A stretch of 64,000 nucleotides of DNA. Source: Watersipora subatra. Lineage: Eukaryota; Bryozoa; Gymnolaemata; Cheilostomatida; Watersiporidae. Of the stretch, positions 33,728-46,832 are shown piece by piece. Under the pieces are notes generated by a model, which was not told the origin of the DNA, made no database searches, and worked only from the letters and a program-made list of their open reading frames with translations. The DNA is taken from positions 4,650,001-4,714,000 of the forward strand of contig NC_088714.1 in assembly GCF_963576615.1 (NCBI RefSeq), in the 5' to 3' direction. How positions within the stretch are numbered: position 1 is the first letter of the stretch; every line of letters starts with the position of its first letter. The position numbers and the translations under genes were made by a program.

Positions 33728-34549
33728 GAACATATATTTTCCATACACAACAAGCTATCAGTCTTTTCTAGCTATAAGTCTATAAGTATGTCTTTGAAGA
33801 TTCTGCTGCCAGCTGCTATTAATAAGAAACTAAAACACACAAATAATGGCAGACGTTGAAAAGACAGATATTTGTAATGGACTGCAATTATGGCATCACG
33901 GACAAAGAGTGTCAAGCTGAATAGTTAGCCCCCCCCTCCCGCATTGTGACCTCATCTAATTTGGCTCTTCATAGAATTTTTGAACACCCATAACTAATAA
34001 AGCAGAGAGTTGACAAGAGGCATAGATAGAATATAAGTTATAACTTATACAGTGTGAGCTCTGTATATATGCAGTTCAAGCTACACACGGTTAAGATTGC
34101 GTATAGAGAGACACCAGTTTGTGTCATGGCTGACCACTATGCTTCAATAGTGACATATTCTATTGAATATTCAATCAGCAGCTTACGCAAATCCTTGTAT
34201 GGTTACAACAATCTTTCTTTGACCTAAAAAAGAAAGTGATGCAACGTTCACGATGAAAGTGTGCGCTGTAACCATATTCTGCATGTTAGTAATCGAAAGA
34301 TATACTTCAGAAAGAATAACCACCAAATAAATAATAAATTTTCTCATTAATTTAACATCTGAGGCTGAAAAAAATTAATCAATTTCTTTTAAAATCTCCA
34401 ACCTTTATTTTTTGTCTAAAATGTCAGTTTACAAAAGGTTTTTTTATAAATAATAAAAGAGAAATAAAACTATTCAACCATTTAAAGACATACAGTCCAT
34501 GCCACTGACAAATGTTAACAGGTGGCTACTCAAGGGAATGTTTTAGGGC
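33728..34549 (-). repeat. 3' flank of UPF0047 copy 2
   Basis: Collinear with 7651-8409. This marks the downstream limit of the duplicated block on this side. Confidence 0.65.
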
Positions 34550-37500
34550 TCAGATGACAGCAAGTAAGGCTTCTGTCATTTTGGAAACAAAACAAGCTGA
34601 GGTATTTACTTTCCAACGCTTCATATGTACTTGCTGTTGTTAATGAAACCTGCGCTGGCTGTGCTGACACACAGAGCTGGAGATTGGAAGATGTTTTTAG
34701 TAAAAAGAATTACCATAATGTAGCATAATATTTTCTTAACCTTTCCAATGCAGAAGGATGCCCTGAACGCAAATAGAAGTAGCCAATGAGATGTGAGCGA
34801 TGCAAAAGCGTTGTAGACTAGCACCAACAAGCTGGATCAAAGCTCAATGTTGAATAGAATATTGCTGCGGCCATGTTTAGTAGGAAACCAGGTCAAGCAA
34901 GGCATACTTTACATTGCCAAGTCTCTCTTGCCACAATTGTAATGTTAATGCCTTGACTTATTCAGCTGAGTCAAAGTGTCTCACTTGGAACTATTGGCAC
35001 GGGCTCACCACTTCTACTGCCAGTGGGATTTGTCTTATCTTACACCAAGCTGATTATGAAGCTTGTCAAGCATCAGCCTGCCTCGCCACTACCTGACTAA
35101 GTCAATCACTGCGTATTATTTTTTCCCTCGTTAACTTTCTAAGAAAACCAGATATTTGCATGAGTGACATAAAACATTATAGATGTAAAACACAAGGATT
35201 ATATATTTTTATATTTTGGAATCTGGTTAGAACTGAATTTAGATTTTTCTCCAACGGTCTCTCTTTTGTGTAACAGCTCATTTCCAATGCGGCCGAGACA
35301 ATATTTTATATAAGTTTACAAAACATAAAATAATGAGTTGCCAATAGCTCGATATATAATAACAATAGCTATGATAGCTAAAATATAATGACAATGATTC
35401 AGTCTACTATCTGCCTACTTCACTATTCAGGGTCAATAATACCAAATATAGTGGAGCCTCAGTTTTCGAACTCTTGTGCAATATATACAAAGTACTTAGG
35501 CTATATATGCGTAGATCTCAGGCTTTAGTGACCTTCAATGATCATATTATTCAGTAGTGCAAGCAATAAATTCATTTTTCAGAAATCAGAAAGACAATAT
35601 CCATAAAAATGCAAACCAGCATAAACTATTAAGAACCTCGGAGGAAATATACAAAGAATATCATCTAAGAGTAGGATAGTGCAATGTAGTTTCCTATCAA
35701 AAAAGAGTTGATAGTTAGGGAGACTCTTTCCCTTAGCCAATGACAAGATGGATAAAGGGGAGCAATAAGCCTACCTCCATCCCGTCGATGTTCACACAGC
35801 CAGAGACCTTGCCATTGTCCCAAGTTTAACTTCCCATTGGTAATAGGGACTGTCACACTAGAGCCCATTAATGCACACTTGGCGTGCCCTGGCTATAGCA
35901 GTAAATTAAAAATAGAACATTAGAGAGCGTATACAAATGATATCAGCAGAATAAAAGATTGTACATGGTGTGCGTCGAGCTCTGCCACCATCCACACTCT
36001 GTCAACTCATGACCTGTCCATCGAATGCTTGGCGAAAACCTTTTTAGAACAAATTTAGGTTGAATGTGTCATGGACAGCCCAGAATATTTATGTTTATCC
36101 TTCCACACGTATGACAAACATTGTTTTTTTGTTCTGTGACACCAAAATACTACATCCGCCATCATATGTTTCAGTTTGCGAACTTTCTATTACTGCAACC
36201 TTCAATTCAGTATCTCAACTCTTCCGCAATACTATTCAGTATCTCTTCAACTTAAAGCATTTATTTCAACTTATATCTATCTTATAAGCAACTTATCTCT
36301 ATAACTTTTAAAGTATTTATGTTCAACTCAATAATTCTTGATTTTTGTCTTTTCATTTATGTTTTTGGCACGTAATGAAAAACATAATTTATGTTGATGA
36401 TTTACTAATGCCAATAAAAGGTTACACATACATACAACAGCCATACTACAGCAGTTACAAAGTTATACAATTATAATTTGTCCTCTCTTTGATGCTATCA
36501 TTGAAGAGAGCAGACAAATCTTCATATAACATTTTATCAGCTTATTGTCAACAATGTGTAAATCGATATTATAATGATATTTTGATTAGAGAATTCAGAA
36601 ATGTATCCCAAACCGTTCAATTTGCTACACCTAATAGTGAGCTTATGCTTTTGTGAACAAGATTGGTACATAAACCAGTACAGATGCAAATCACTCAAGA
36701 ATCTGTAGGCAGAATATTTAAGCCTCACCATATCATCAGTCCCCTCCAAGGTATGTTGGTACTGCCATGTCTAAAATACCAAAGAAGTTAATTAAAATTT
36801 ATCAAACAACATAACAGTACACTTTCAGAAAAGAAATATTTATAGCAAACTTCCATTTACCTCTGGTACAATCTTATCCATTACCATAAGCATGTCTGCC
36901 CGAACCTCCTTGTCCCAACTCTCACATACAACGAGAGAAGCTGTGGTATGTTTTACTGCAAAGGAAAATGATTGACAAATAACTATTTCCGGAGGATTTA
37001 AATCCTTTCATGGCTAGTTTTCCATCTATACACAAACCTAGCAGCCATGAGTGGTAGCTTTACGCGAATGCATTTCCACACTCTATGAAGAGCTATCAGA
37101 AATTCAACAACAGATTCACGTTCAGCTGAAAACATGCTGCAACATCTCCGAAGGTTATATGAATAGTTCTAGAATAGATGAAGTAACAAAATGTATGCGG
37201 GTAAAACAACACACTTCTACACATTGCAATGAGACTGTTTAGTTCTTTCAACCAAACGTACTGACTTACATAAGTCTGAAGTTTAATGATCTCTCAGTGA
37301 AATATATGAATAGCTGACATGACACTGAGACAATGCATTATTACTAGTGACATCTACACTCTAGTGTAGACGCTGCCAAAATTGGAAGTGCAAATGAGAA
37401 GAGCTATAAATCTATAGCAGCAGAATGCTGTCAAACAATCAGCATTGTTGAGAAGTAAACAAAAATTTGGTAAATGACCAATAAGAAATAAGAATGCTCC

Positions 37501-37856
37501 AGACACGAGCTTGTACTACTAGATTACCAGATGGTTATAACAAACTCTGATCCATACATAAACTAGGGCCAGATAATTTGTACATGATTTAATTTTTAAT
37601 TTAGGCATCTGTTGACTAAAACCCAAAAAATGCAGATCTTTTTTTAGAGTTTCAACTTGTATAAGATAAAGTTATCAAAAAGTTTAAACTAAAATCAGAT
37701 CTACTTACTATAGAAATGGGCTGTTCCACATTTCAAATCCTTCAGGTCAGGTAAGTGAGGCTTAATTTCCTCATATATCAAGTGACATCCTTTGTTTTGA
37801 GCCTTCAAAGTAATTTCCTTTTGAAAGTAAAGAGGCCGTCCATTGGAGAATGCCAT
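34550..37856 (-). CDS. UPF0047 / YjbQ-family protein, copy 2 (five coding exons)
   Basis: Minus-strand coding exons are 37856-37709, 36955-36861, 36770-36729, 35892-35775 and 34572-34550, with lengths and phases identical to copy 1, and encode an intact 141-aa protein. Landmarks are [63 protein letters not shown] and a short hydrophobic end. The His/Ser of HTTAS, the EGxDDMPxH segment and CEHR are conserved family positions. The acceptor before the ATG (gttctag) points to a 5' exon beyond the minisatellite. Intron 3 is 836 bp here against 3981 bp in copy 1, which gained two transposons. Copy 2 has lost the upstream DNA found at copy 1, so its expression may differ. Confidence 0.85.
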
Positions 37857-38105
37857 TGAATCAAATATTGTCTAGAACAAAATCACTATATGTACATATG
37901 CTAAAATACTCCCCTAAAAAAACTAGAATAAAGGCTGTCGCAAAAAGAAAACATGCTCCAAAATGACCAAAAGTAGCTGCGAAGGATAAAAAAGTGGATT
38001 TAGACAAGCCTTAATGTACTATGTAATAACAGTTTTTGACAATATAGGAAGTTTTATCAACACAATTTTTGATCGACATAACACTTGGTATTTATGCATG
38101 TTATG

Positions 38106-39329
38106 TATGATTAAGATTACAGTTACACTTGTAAGGTGTATGTATGATTAAGAGTACAGTTACACTTGTAAGGTGTATGTATGATTAAGAGTACAGTTAC
38201 ACTTGTGAGGTGTATGTATGATTAAGAGTACAGTCACACTTGTAAGGTGTATGAATGATTAAGAGTACAGTTACACTTGTAAGGTGTATGTATGATTAAG
38301 ACTACAGTTACACTTGTAAGTTGTATGTATGATTAGGAGTACAGTTACACTTGTAAGGTGTATGTATGATTAGGAGTACAGTTACACTTGTAAGGTGTAT
38401 GTACGATTAAGAGTACAGTTACACTTGTAAGGTGTATGTACGATTAAGAGTACAGTTACACTTGTAAGGTGTATGTATGATTAAGAGTACAGTTACACTT
38501 GTAAGGTGTATGTATGATTAAGAGTACAGTTATACTTGTAAGGTGTATGTATGATTAAGAGTACAGTTACACTTGTAAGGTGTATGTATGATTAAGAGTA
38601 CAGTTACACTTGTAAGGTGTATGTATGATTAAGAGTACAGTTACACTTGTAAGGTGTATGTATGATTAAGAGTAAAGTTACATTTGTAAGGTGAATGTAT
38701 GATTAAGGGTACAGTTACACTTGTAAGGTGAATGTATGATTAAGGGTACAGTTACACTTGTAAGGTATATGTATGATTAAGGGTACAGTTACACTTGTAA
38801 GGTGTATGTATGATTAAGAGTACAGTTATACTTGTAAGGTGTATGTATGATTAAGAGCACAGTTACACTTGTAAGGTGTATGTATGATTAAGAGTACAGT
38901 TACACTTGTAAGGTGTATGTATGATTAAGAGTACAGTTACACTTGTAAGGTGTATGTATGATTAAGAGTAAAGTTACATTTGTAAGGTGAATGTATGATT
39001 AAGGGTACAGTTACACTTGTAAGGTGAATGTATGATTAAGGGTACAGTTACACTTGTAAGGTATATGTATGATTAAGGGTACAGTTACACTTGTAAGGTG
39101 TATGTATGATTAAGAGTACAGTTACACTTGTAAGGTGTATGTATGATTAAGAGTACAGTTACACTTGCAAGGTGTATGTATGATTAAGAGTACAGTTACA
39201 CTTGTAAGGTGTATGTATGATTAAGAGTACAGTTACACTTGTAAGGTGTATGTATGATTAAGAGGACAGTTACACTTGCAAGGTGTATGTATGATTATGA
39301 GTACAGTTACATTTGTAAGGTGTATATAC
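38106..39329. repeat. 37-bp minisatellite, about 33 units, with higher-order structure
   Basis: It has the same unit as at 15757-16238. A distinctive run of variant units beginning agtaaagttacat at 38671 recurs at 38967, exactly 296 bp (eight units) later, showing a block duplication within the array. Confidence 0.95.
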
Positions 39330-39411
39330 CTCCTTCCTTTTTCCTTTAAAAACTGAATATAGAAAATAATTATATCTATTTATAATGACATCATAAAATT
39401 CAACATAGAAG

Positions 39412-39560
39412 ATATATATATATAGATATATCAGATATATATCAGATATATATATCTGATATATATGCATCTGATATATGCATATATATATATCTGATAT
39501 ATATATATCTGATATATATATCTGATATAAATGTATCTGATATCTACATATATATATATA
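39412..39560. repeat. ctgatat / (TA)n microsatellite
   Basis: It replaces the homologous upstream DNA of UPF0047 copy 1 and runs straight into the terminus of the next transposon. Confidence 0.9.
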
Positions 39561-41040
39561 TCGTAAAACCTCTAAATGAACGCTATGGCGCTCTATTTTT
39601 CAACTTCTCTATGATGGCGGTCAATTGGAGGTGGCGTTCAAATAAAAGCTGGCGGTCTATTTTTTAGATGGCTCGTCAAAATTTTCAGGAGACAAATTCA
39701 GCCCTATTACGGGCGAAGCGGATGCCGCCTATATGTTACCCTCTTTTTCCGGTGAACCAATACTATACACTTTGAATGCAATCAATCTGCTAACTTACCT
39801 CTAACTTGTCAAAGATCTCTTAATACAACTGCATCGAGAAACTGAGAAGTATCTCTACCAGTTTATATCTATCGCTTGCAATTGACTTACGATGATATTA
39901 TAGCCTGCGTCCTTCTTTGCAATTTCTTGGAATTTTCAAACTTTATTTCATTCTAAATTGGAAGACATATTTTCATTTTATATCTATATTTAACATTGCT
40001 GAATAAAAGCTCATTGCACTCACTGATATGCTTGCTACAGTTTGCAGGCAAAGCTAGCTTTTTATGTGCAATAGAAGTGGAGTTATGAGCATTGATCCAT
40101 TGTTAGCCGTATTAAGATAGCCGCAAGGATGCTATTCAATAACATGCTATAAATATGCATACTTAGAAATTATACAACAATAGTCTGTCAAATGGTACAA
40201 ATATATATTCATGAACAAGTAACATAAACGAACCATACTTATATTACAAGCAAAAACAAAAAACTTACGTTTTTAAAACAAAAATATTTCAATCGTTTGC
40301 TCAGCTAGCTGCGTTCTGATTGTTGCTTTCGATGGAACGAACATCTTCTAATTGTCCAATACCTTTCATAATATCTTCTGGTCTCAACTCTTCTGCTGCA
40401 CTGCTGAACTAGTCGATATTAGCGTCCAAACAATTTTTTGACAGCAAAACTTTCACGCGCTGCATTTAGCACTAATGCAGCGCGTAAAAGTTTGCTTGCA
40501 TAACCTTTGGTCTAAAACTTGTGAACCGGATTTTATATGCATGTCCTTCAAAGTGTTAGGACCGCATTAAACAAGGAACTACTATTAGCTTGAGACAGTT
40601 AGTAGTTATTTCTATGGCGTTGCTTTCAAAGTTCATCAACCATCATAAATTTAAGCTTTTTTTTATAAATTTAGGCTACTCCGAAGTAGAAAGAGCACAT
40701 TAAACAGAGAGCTACCACTAGCCTGAGACCGTTATTGATCATTGCTATGGTGTTACTTTTAAAATTTGAACGAAAAAAACACAAAAAGCTTTGGAATTGG
40801 ACAACGAGAGAATTAACTGATACTGATATAAACGATTCAATATTAATACAATTTTGTGGACATTTTTCTACTGATCTGCTAATATGGTCTCAGAAAGATC
40901 AAATAATGTCGAAGTGGCAGTCAAATGGAGGTGGCGTTCAATTGTAGAGTGGCGGTCTATTTTTCAACCCTTCTCTCTAGGTGGCGGTCAATTGGAGGTG
41001 ATGTTCAAATAGAGGTGACATTCAATTAGAGGTTTTATGG
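39561..41040 (-). mobile_element. TIR element of the CCGTAAAACC family, second copy (inverted)
   Basis: The ends are TCGTAAAACCTCTAAATGAA and (minus strand) CCATAAAACCTCTAATTGAA, with TA on both sides. The interior matches the 17050-19973 element in reverse, including the frame PEDIMKGIGQLEDVRSIE on the minus strand near 40330-40400. The subterminal zones repeat ggcggtcaattggaggtg. It is non-autonomous. Confidence 0.75.
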
Positions 41041-43480
41041 TATATATATATATATCTGTTATATATTGCTTGGTTAGTCCTGTACGGCTGTGAGTTTCAA
41101 CAGTCAAACGAGTGTCATGGCAGTCTTAAGTTATAGAAAGAAGCTCGGTAGCTGAGATAGTCAAGTAGAAGAGGATCAGCTGATGGAGGAGGCTTTGTAG
41201 GAAGGGGAAGAGAGGTTCCACACGCGGAGGGAAGAGAGGAAGTCTCCACAGGCACAGGAAAGTGCCTCAGCAAACGGGAGAAAGAGGGAGCCTCAGCAAG
41301 CCTTTGGGAAAGAGAGAGAGCAAGCAAGGGATTGAGTCATTGGAGCTGTTTTCTTTTATAGATAGCTTTGTTAGCCTGTGAAAAGGTGTTTAGACATTCA
41401 TTTTCTGTTCTTTGTTGCAGAAGGTTAGCAATCGAGTGAACTTGTCTCAAGTACATCATGGGAGTATAATGATTAGAGATGATGACTAGGTCAATTGTCT
41501 TGGTCATTTCTGGTAGAGGTTTGATAACTTTTAATAGTTTCCTGCCATGTCAATTGATGTTTCTTTCCTCATGGGTTACTGGCGTGGGTGGTTTCTAAGC
41601 CGCTTGTAGATGAGTAGGCCTACATGATGGCTGTCTTTAATGCTGGTCCTCTAATGTTTTAGGTGTCATGTTCATTGTAACATTGCGTATACCTTCGGTG
41701 TTTAGGCATTTTTTCATTATGCTATCTGCGTTTGATAATACTTCTATACAACATTTTCTCTTGCAGTTGAAAAACGATATGTTCGTATATCGGTGCCAAT
41801 GTTTTATGGTGAGACTAGTGCTAGTGTAAGGGCGGAAAGGAATAATAGTTGTTGAAGTAAAAATGAAACTAAAATTATAATATTTTGTAAAACCCGGCAC
41901 CAACAATAATAAAGTTAAACATGATTAAAAAAAACCAAAACTGAGAAGTAAACATGTTCAAACCAGGAGGCATGAGTGATATGCAGTGTACGAATATGGT
42001 TGGTAGGTTGTCGGGCGATTTAGTCGATAGCTATTTCGGAGTCGCGTGTTACTGTCCTGTTGGTTATATTGTACCTCCCTTGGTGAAGAAAAAGGGTCCT
42101 CCCGTACATCGGTATGTGTGGGTAACTGATAGGGTGTGTGGAGGCTGTGGTCATTAGTGTCGGCAGTTGTAAAGGGAAAGAAGATAGTAACATAAAACAG
42201 AAACTTCAATACATTTCAAACACAAGTCGGCGTACCTCTGAAGAAATAAAAAACTCAACAGTAATTATTAAATGGAGAATTTATTGAGCAAGTTTGTTTT
42301 TGTGGCGCAACCTAATAGTCTATTTAAAACATATGCATATGTGTTTTTGGCTAGCCTATCTTACCTTTCAAAATAGAAAGTCTCAATCATTAGAAAAAAC
42401 ATGATTATAATAAAGTGATCATATTTTTCGCTATGTGCCGATCTACTTACAACAAAAGATCGATTCTAAAAACTTGGAAATTGAATTTTCATAACATTAA
42501 GGTGACCGCCCGAATGTTATGGAAATTCTGTTCACAACAAATTGTTAATCATCGTCTTTGTATGAGTAGTCGGCCTTCCTTTTAGTAGAAGGTGTTTACT
42601 TTGCCATACTATTGAGATGATTCTTTTGATCACATATATATTATATATTTATATATATTATATATATATATATATTACTCTCCAAAACTCACATTACACT
42701 ATTCTTAAATGTTTTATCAACCTATAATAGAGGTTGGCAGCGTAGTCATCTATGACTGTGTTTAAATTGTCAGCAGTGATATTTCTTTTGGTTTATGTTT
42801 TAGTTTAAAAGTTTCCCTATTTTCAATGGTGTCCATATGTTGCTATTGGGGTAAAGCCATTTTTGGTCTGAGACGCACGGGACATTTGAATGCTTCTTCG
42901 CATACTTTACAGCCCAGATGTGAACTTTTGCTGTCATTTTTGCTGTTTTAGGCAGCACTTGAAACAACTATCACTGAATGAGATTTCATCCTTGTCATGC
43001 AATGGATTGAAGAATTATTAAACATTAAAACTGGTGTGCCCGCGCGGAACCATAATTTGACACGAAAAATTAATTTGCAATCAATTGCAAAAATCTTCTA
43101 AAGTTTTTGACTCATGACATTATTGTTTGACATGCTCATATCTCTACTACCCTCCTACAAGAAATATGTACTGTTTTGTTTTCAGGCATAAGTTAAATGA
43201 TTCTGTAAGGTGTGAAAGAAGGCAACTAACCGTAATGCGCGGAACTGACGCGTGGGACAAAAATAACATACGAAAAATCCAGAATTTTGCTACATTTTGC
43301 AGTTGTTGACAACAAATTGTCACGATTTGGAGTTACAACATCGATATACATGTGGTAAACCAACTAATAATTCAAAATTAATATATATTATACTTACTTT
43401 ATTCAAACATAAAACACACACGATTTAAAGATTGTCAGACTTATGCACTAAACAATTTTTTCTTAAAATCATCACATTCT
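41041..43480. other. Intergenic stretch, dispersed repeat fragments
   Basis: A purine-rich tract (41150-41330) and a fragment shared with 48996-49050 (attatgctatctgcgtttg / attatgctatttgctttt) are present. The 67-aa frame at 41954-42157 has no recognisable domain. I see no supported gene. Confidence 0.35.
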
Positions 43481-43502
43481 GCTGTTATTATTTCCTCATT
43501 TT

Positions 43503-43780
43503 CTAGTAAAAGTATCTCAGTGACCTGATAGTTCCCACTGGTGTAATAACTGGAGATGCTTCAAGAGGAAAGTTCCTCTGGGTGGTTCTTTTGTCGTTGG
43601 GGTTTGGCCGCATAAACTTCTTGCGTGCACGGTGCATGTACTTTATAGTGTAGCTACTTCCATTGGCTTTTGCTGTGAGAATTTCTCCAATGTTGACTTC
43701 ATAGACCAATGCGACCAGCACTTGTGGTGAAAACTGTGTTAGTGTTGGTGAAATATTTCTTGTGGTTACGTCTTGATTAG
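43503..43780 (-). pseudogene. Possible transposon-derived C-terminal domain fragment
   Basis: The minus frame reads PQVLVALVYEVNIGEIL, YTIKYMHRARKKFMRPNP and ends in a Tyr-Phe-rich tail. The alternation of hydrophobic strands resembles the small beta-barrel tails found in some transposon proteins of invertebrates. That likeness is a recollection and not a firm match. No neighbouring exon was joined to it. Confidence 0.25.
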
Positions 43781-44477
43781 GTTCACTGCTCTGTGTGTGT
43801 GGAATTGGCTGCCAGGGAGAAGGACACCATTCCATCAGAACAGCAACACTATATTTTATTATGTGATGGCACAATTGAATGCCATGAATTAGAGGCACCA
43901 TGGACCAGGGCTCTTTGCAGATATGTGACAGGTCGTGTCATTTTCAATACAAACGAGGTCAGATCACAAAATTGTTTTTTAGCCCAATGTAATAGAGAAA
44001 TTTCTCAGCTTTTCAAAACTGTTTTTGGAATTGAAATCGAAGCAACTTAACCTGAGATACAGGTGTTTATCGAAGAAGGTGTTGGTCAATATGGTCGACA
44101 CCACAAATTGAGAAATTCGTTTTTAAAGTTGATGGATTGAATTTTAAACAGTATTATTTGTTGACATTTTGGAATGTCATAGCAACCGCACGCTACAGAC
44201 ATTATATTTTCATGAATATTGAGATCTATAGGGAAGAGAACATGGCGAACGATATGAAATGGGTCCCGATGATGTCACTTCAACTTGAATACATAAAACA
44301 GTGAGGTCACGGTCACATGTTGTGTCATTGAAAAGGAACACATTGATACACAGTAAAGGAGTTACTACCAAATTGTGTTGCACATTGAATTGATTATTTT
44401 GAGCATAAAATTGATGCAAATGTATCAGTGTTAGAATAATAATCCAATGCACTCACAGAACTTTTACTGAGATGAAT

Positions 44478-44547
44478 GAGTTAGCGTCTTTAGGGTAGAC
44501 GATCCAGGCTTCTGAGCCCGGGGAGACAATTTGAGATCGATATTACT
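44478..44547 (+). other. tRNA-like relic
   Basis: The segment ttagcgtctttagggtagac...ccaggcttctgagcccgg...tttgagatcga has A-box-like, anticodon-arm-like and weak B-box-like parts in order. It does not fold as a functional tRNA, so it is probably a tRNA-derived SINE head or tRNA pseudogene. Confidence 0.3.
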
Positions 44548-44665
44548 TGTTTAGTAGCTAAATTAGATTTAAGTTAAAGCAAGTTAAAATTGATTAAAAT
44601 ATTATCACAATAACATAAATATAATAATATAATATCAATAAAAAAATAAACTAATAGCACTGCTG

Positions 44666-46832
44666 CTACTGTCTATGATTGACGTTTACGTTTCCGTATC
44701 GGGGCGATAGAGCTAGCCTTAGTAGACTTTTTAGTAGTTTTTTTGGATTCTGCGGCGGTTGAGCTGTGATGTATTGAGCTGACGTATTGAGCTGTGATGG
44801 TTGTTGAATAGGCGCTGGGCACACAATATCTCTTTTGCTCTCATCACATAACTCTCTGATTTCTTTGAAAAGATATTGCTTACGTTCAACACTCAGACAA
44901 GGTGGCGGAATGATTTCAGGCCCTGACCTGGCTGACTCTGCAGACATAAGCTGTATATCTTCACTCTCCACGCTATTGGCATGCTTTTCTACTTAGACAG
45001 CAAAACAACCTTGGACAGCCTGCAGCAAAACAACGATTACTGCACACACTGTCTATTAGTATTACATTTATTGTACAACATTATTGAATTTCTCTATGTT
45101 GTACTTTTAAAGCCAAAATTCAGGAAAGCACACAAAACAAAGTAGGCCTATACCTAATCTTTCCGCCGATAAGATAAACTGGTGGTAGCTCTTAATTTGG
45201 CTGATCCTTTTGCTTTTTGCATGAAAAAATCGACTTCGAAATTATATTCAACTTTAAGCATATATTACGACCTTTACCAATTTTAAAATTACTAAAAGTA
45301 GGTAATTTGAAATGTTTTATTTTGCATGGATCCATTATTTTGGTTAGGTATCACCCCTACAATGTAGAAATTCAAGGTTTGCTATTATGAACCGCGGGTC
45401 TACTGACTGAATGAGCTAATGAAACGATAACAGCAAGTCGTGTTTTCCAAAACCTAACAAGGCAACGCAACCGCCCCGCGAGAGTTGTGTTTGCTCCGAA
45501 ACCCAGGCTAGCACAATCCTAACTGAGCTCCATCATTAAACCCGCAAATATGATTGCCGTCGGCTATCCTTGGGGGACTGCATATCATTGGATTAAGTAA
45601 CCAAGAACCTTTAAATAGTTTGTGTATGAATAGCGCATGCAAGATTTGAAAATTTTCATTTCACTAATTGACAAAATGAGAAACATACCTCAGCTATATC
45701 AGAAAGAGAGGAACTCTGTTAGTTCTGTATTTCATTTTTAGCAGGCCAAAGCAGTAATCGCAGCTGAACTTCCTTTGACCTGCGACGAGAAAATTCAGTT
45801 CAATCTCCTTGTACAGCCCGTTTGCAACGCACCAAGCCAAGTACTGTATTACTGCGTTGTTTTTATTCTGGCCATTAAAAAGGGTTTAATATACATAATT
45901 GTATCAATACATTTTCAATACAAACATGAAACTTCAAAACATTGGTTGTTGCTTGCATACCAACAGTTGTCAGCGTGGAACAAAGCTTTCTCTTCACCAA
46001 GGCAATAGGTTTCTAGATACTGATGAATATAAGATATGACGCTGTTGGCTCCTTTTGTCGAACAAGCAGTCTCATCAATCAGATAATTCACTTGTGCAGG
46101 GAAGGTGTCACAGACCACTCCAAATAGCGCACACATCCGAGTGGTTTTGAAATAGAGTGGCCCAGGTTGCTGTGGGTTGGCAGGGTAGTGGACCTAAGAA
46201 TTAAACAAAACGAAAATTTGTTGTTTTTCTATAAACATGCAAGTACGTTGTACATTCACTATTTATATTTTACTTTTAAAATGTATATTTTTATTTATAA
46301 ATGTGATTGTTTTTATAATTCTTAATTAGCATTTGCAATTGCTAATTGCCAATTGTTAAAACTCAGCAATGTTTCAACTTAAAAGACTACATTCATAGCT
46401 TTAAACCTTGTAATAGTCGATTAATTAATGTTATATTTTGGGCTGCGTGTGCGTTGTTGACGAAAACATGAAATAAGATTTGCGTTTTGCAACAAGCAAC
46501 AAGAATTGTTTTAAAAAATGTTTTTGACCTACCTGCTGTGCATAATCAAATCCATAGTGAGAAACATGAGGTCCAGTCAAAGGAGTGTTGGTACCAAGCT
46601 TCGAACCTTCTGTTAGATATTTTGTCGTGAAGACAGGATCTCTAAACTACGGCCGTTATCAGTAAAACTTGGCGGAAAATTTCCATCTAATCCATCATTC
46701 TCAAGATCTAATCGATCTTATGTTTCGAAAATCATTTTTACTTGCTTCTCTACCCTGTAAATCTAAATAATCCACATCGACCTCCTCAAATTCTTTCCAA
46801 AAGTCACCACCAACGATATCGCAGTAAGACAT
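44666..46832 (-). pseudogene. Decayed multi-exon gene with HADNC...GQNKNN motif (transposon-like family)
   Basis: Minus-strand pieces in order are: a start MSYCDIVGGDFWKEFEEVDV at 46832; a segment ending HYGFDYAQQ before a donor gtaggt (about 46640-46533); an exon from 46193 to about 45961 with YPANPQQPGPLYFKTTR, CALFGVVCDTFPAQVNYLID and ALFHADNC; an exon from about 45873 to 45689 with GQNKNNAVIQYLAWCV and RKFSCDYCFGLLK before donor gtatgt; and a C-terminal exon 44971-44666 with RKQYLFKEIRELCDESKRD. The order matches a large family seen in many invertebrate genomes that I take to be transposon-related. A one-base shift before the gtatgt donor and an unresolved junction after DNC suggest decay. 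A further fragment may lie at 47325-47125. Confidence 0.5.

Noticed and set aside
35665-35868. Reading straight through the copy 2 exon 4 donor to make a longer C-terminus
   Set aside because: The donor position is conserved in copy 1 (gtaagc), the read-through tail has no family similarity, and the short downstream exon restores family length in both copies.
41115-41327. Ser/Leu/Pro-rich minus frame
   Set aside because: Arises from a purine-rich low-complexity tract; no splice sites or homologous copy.
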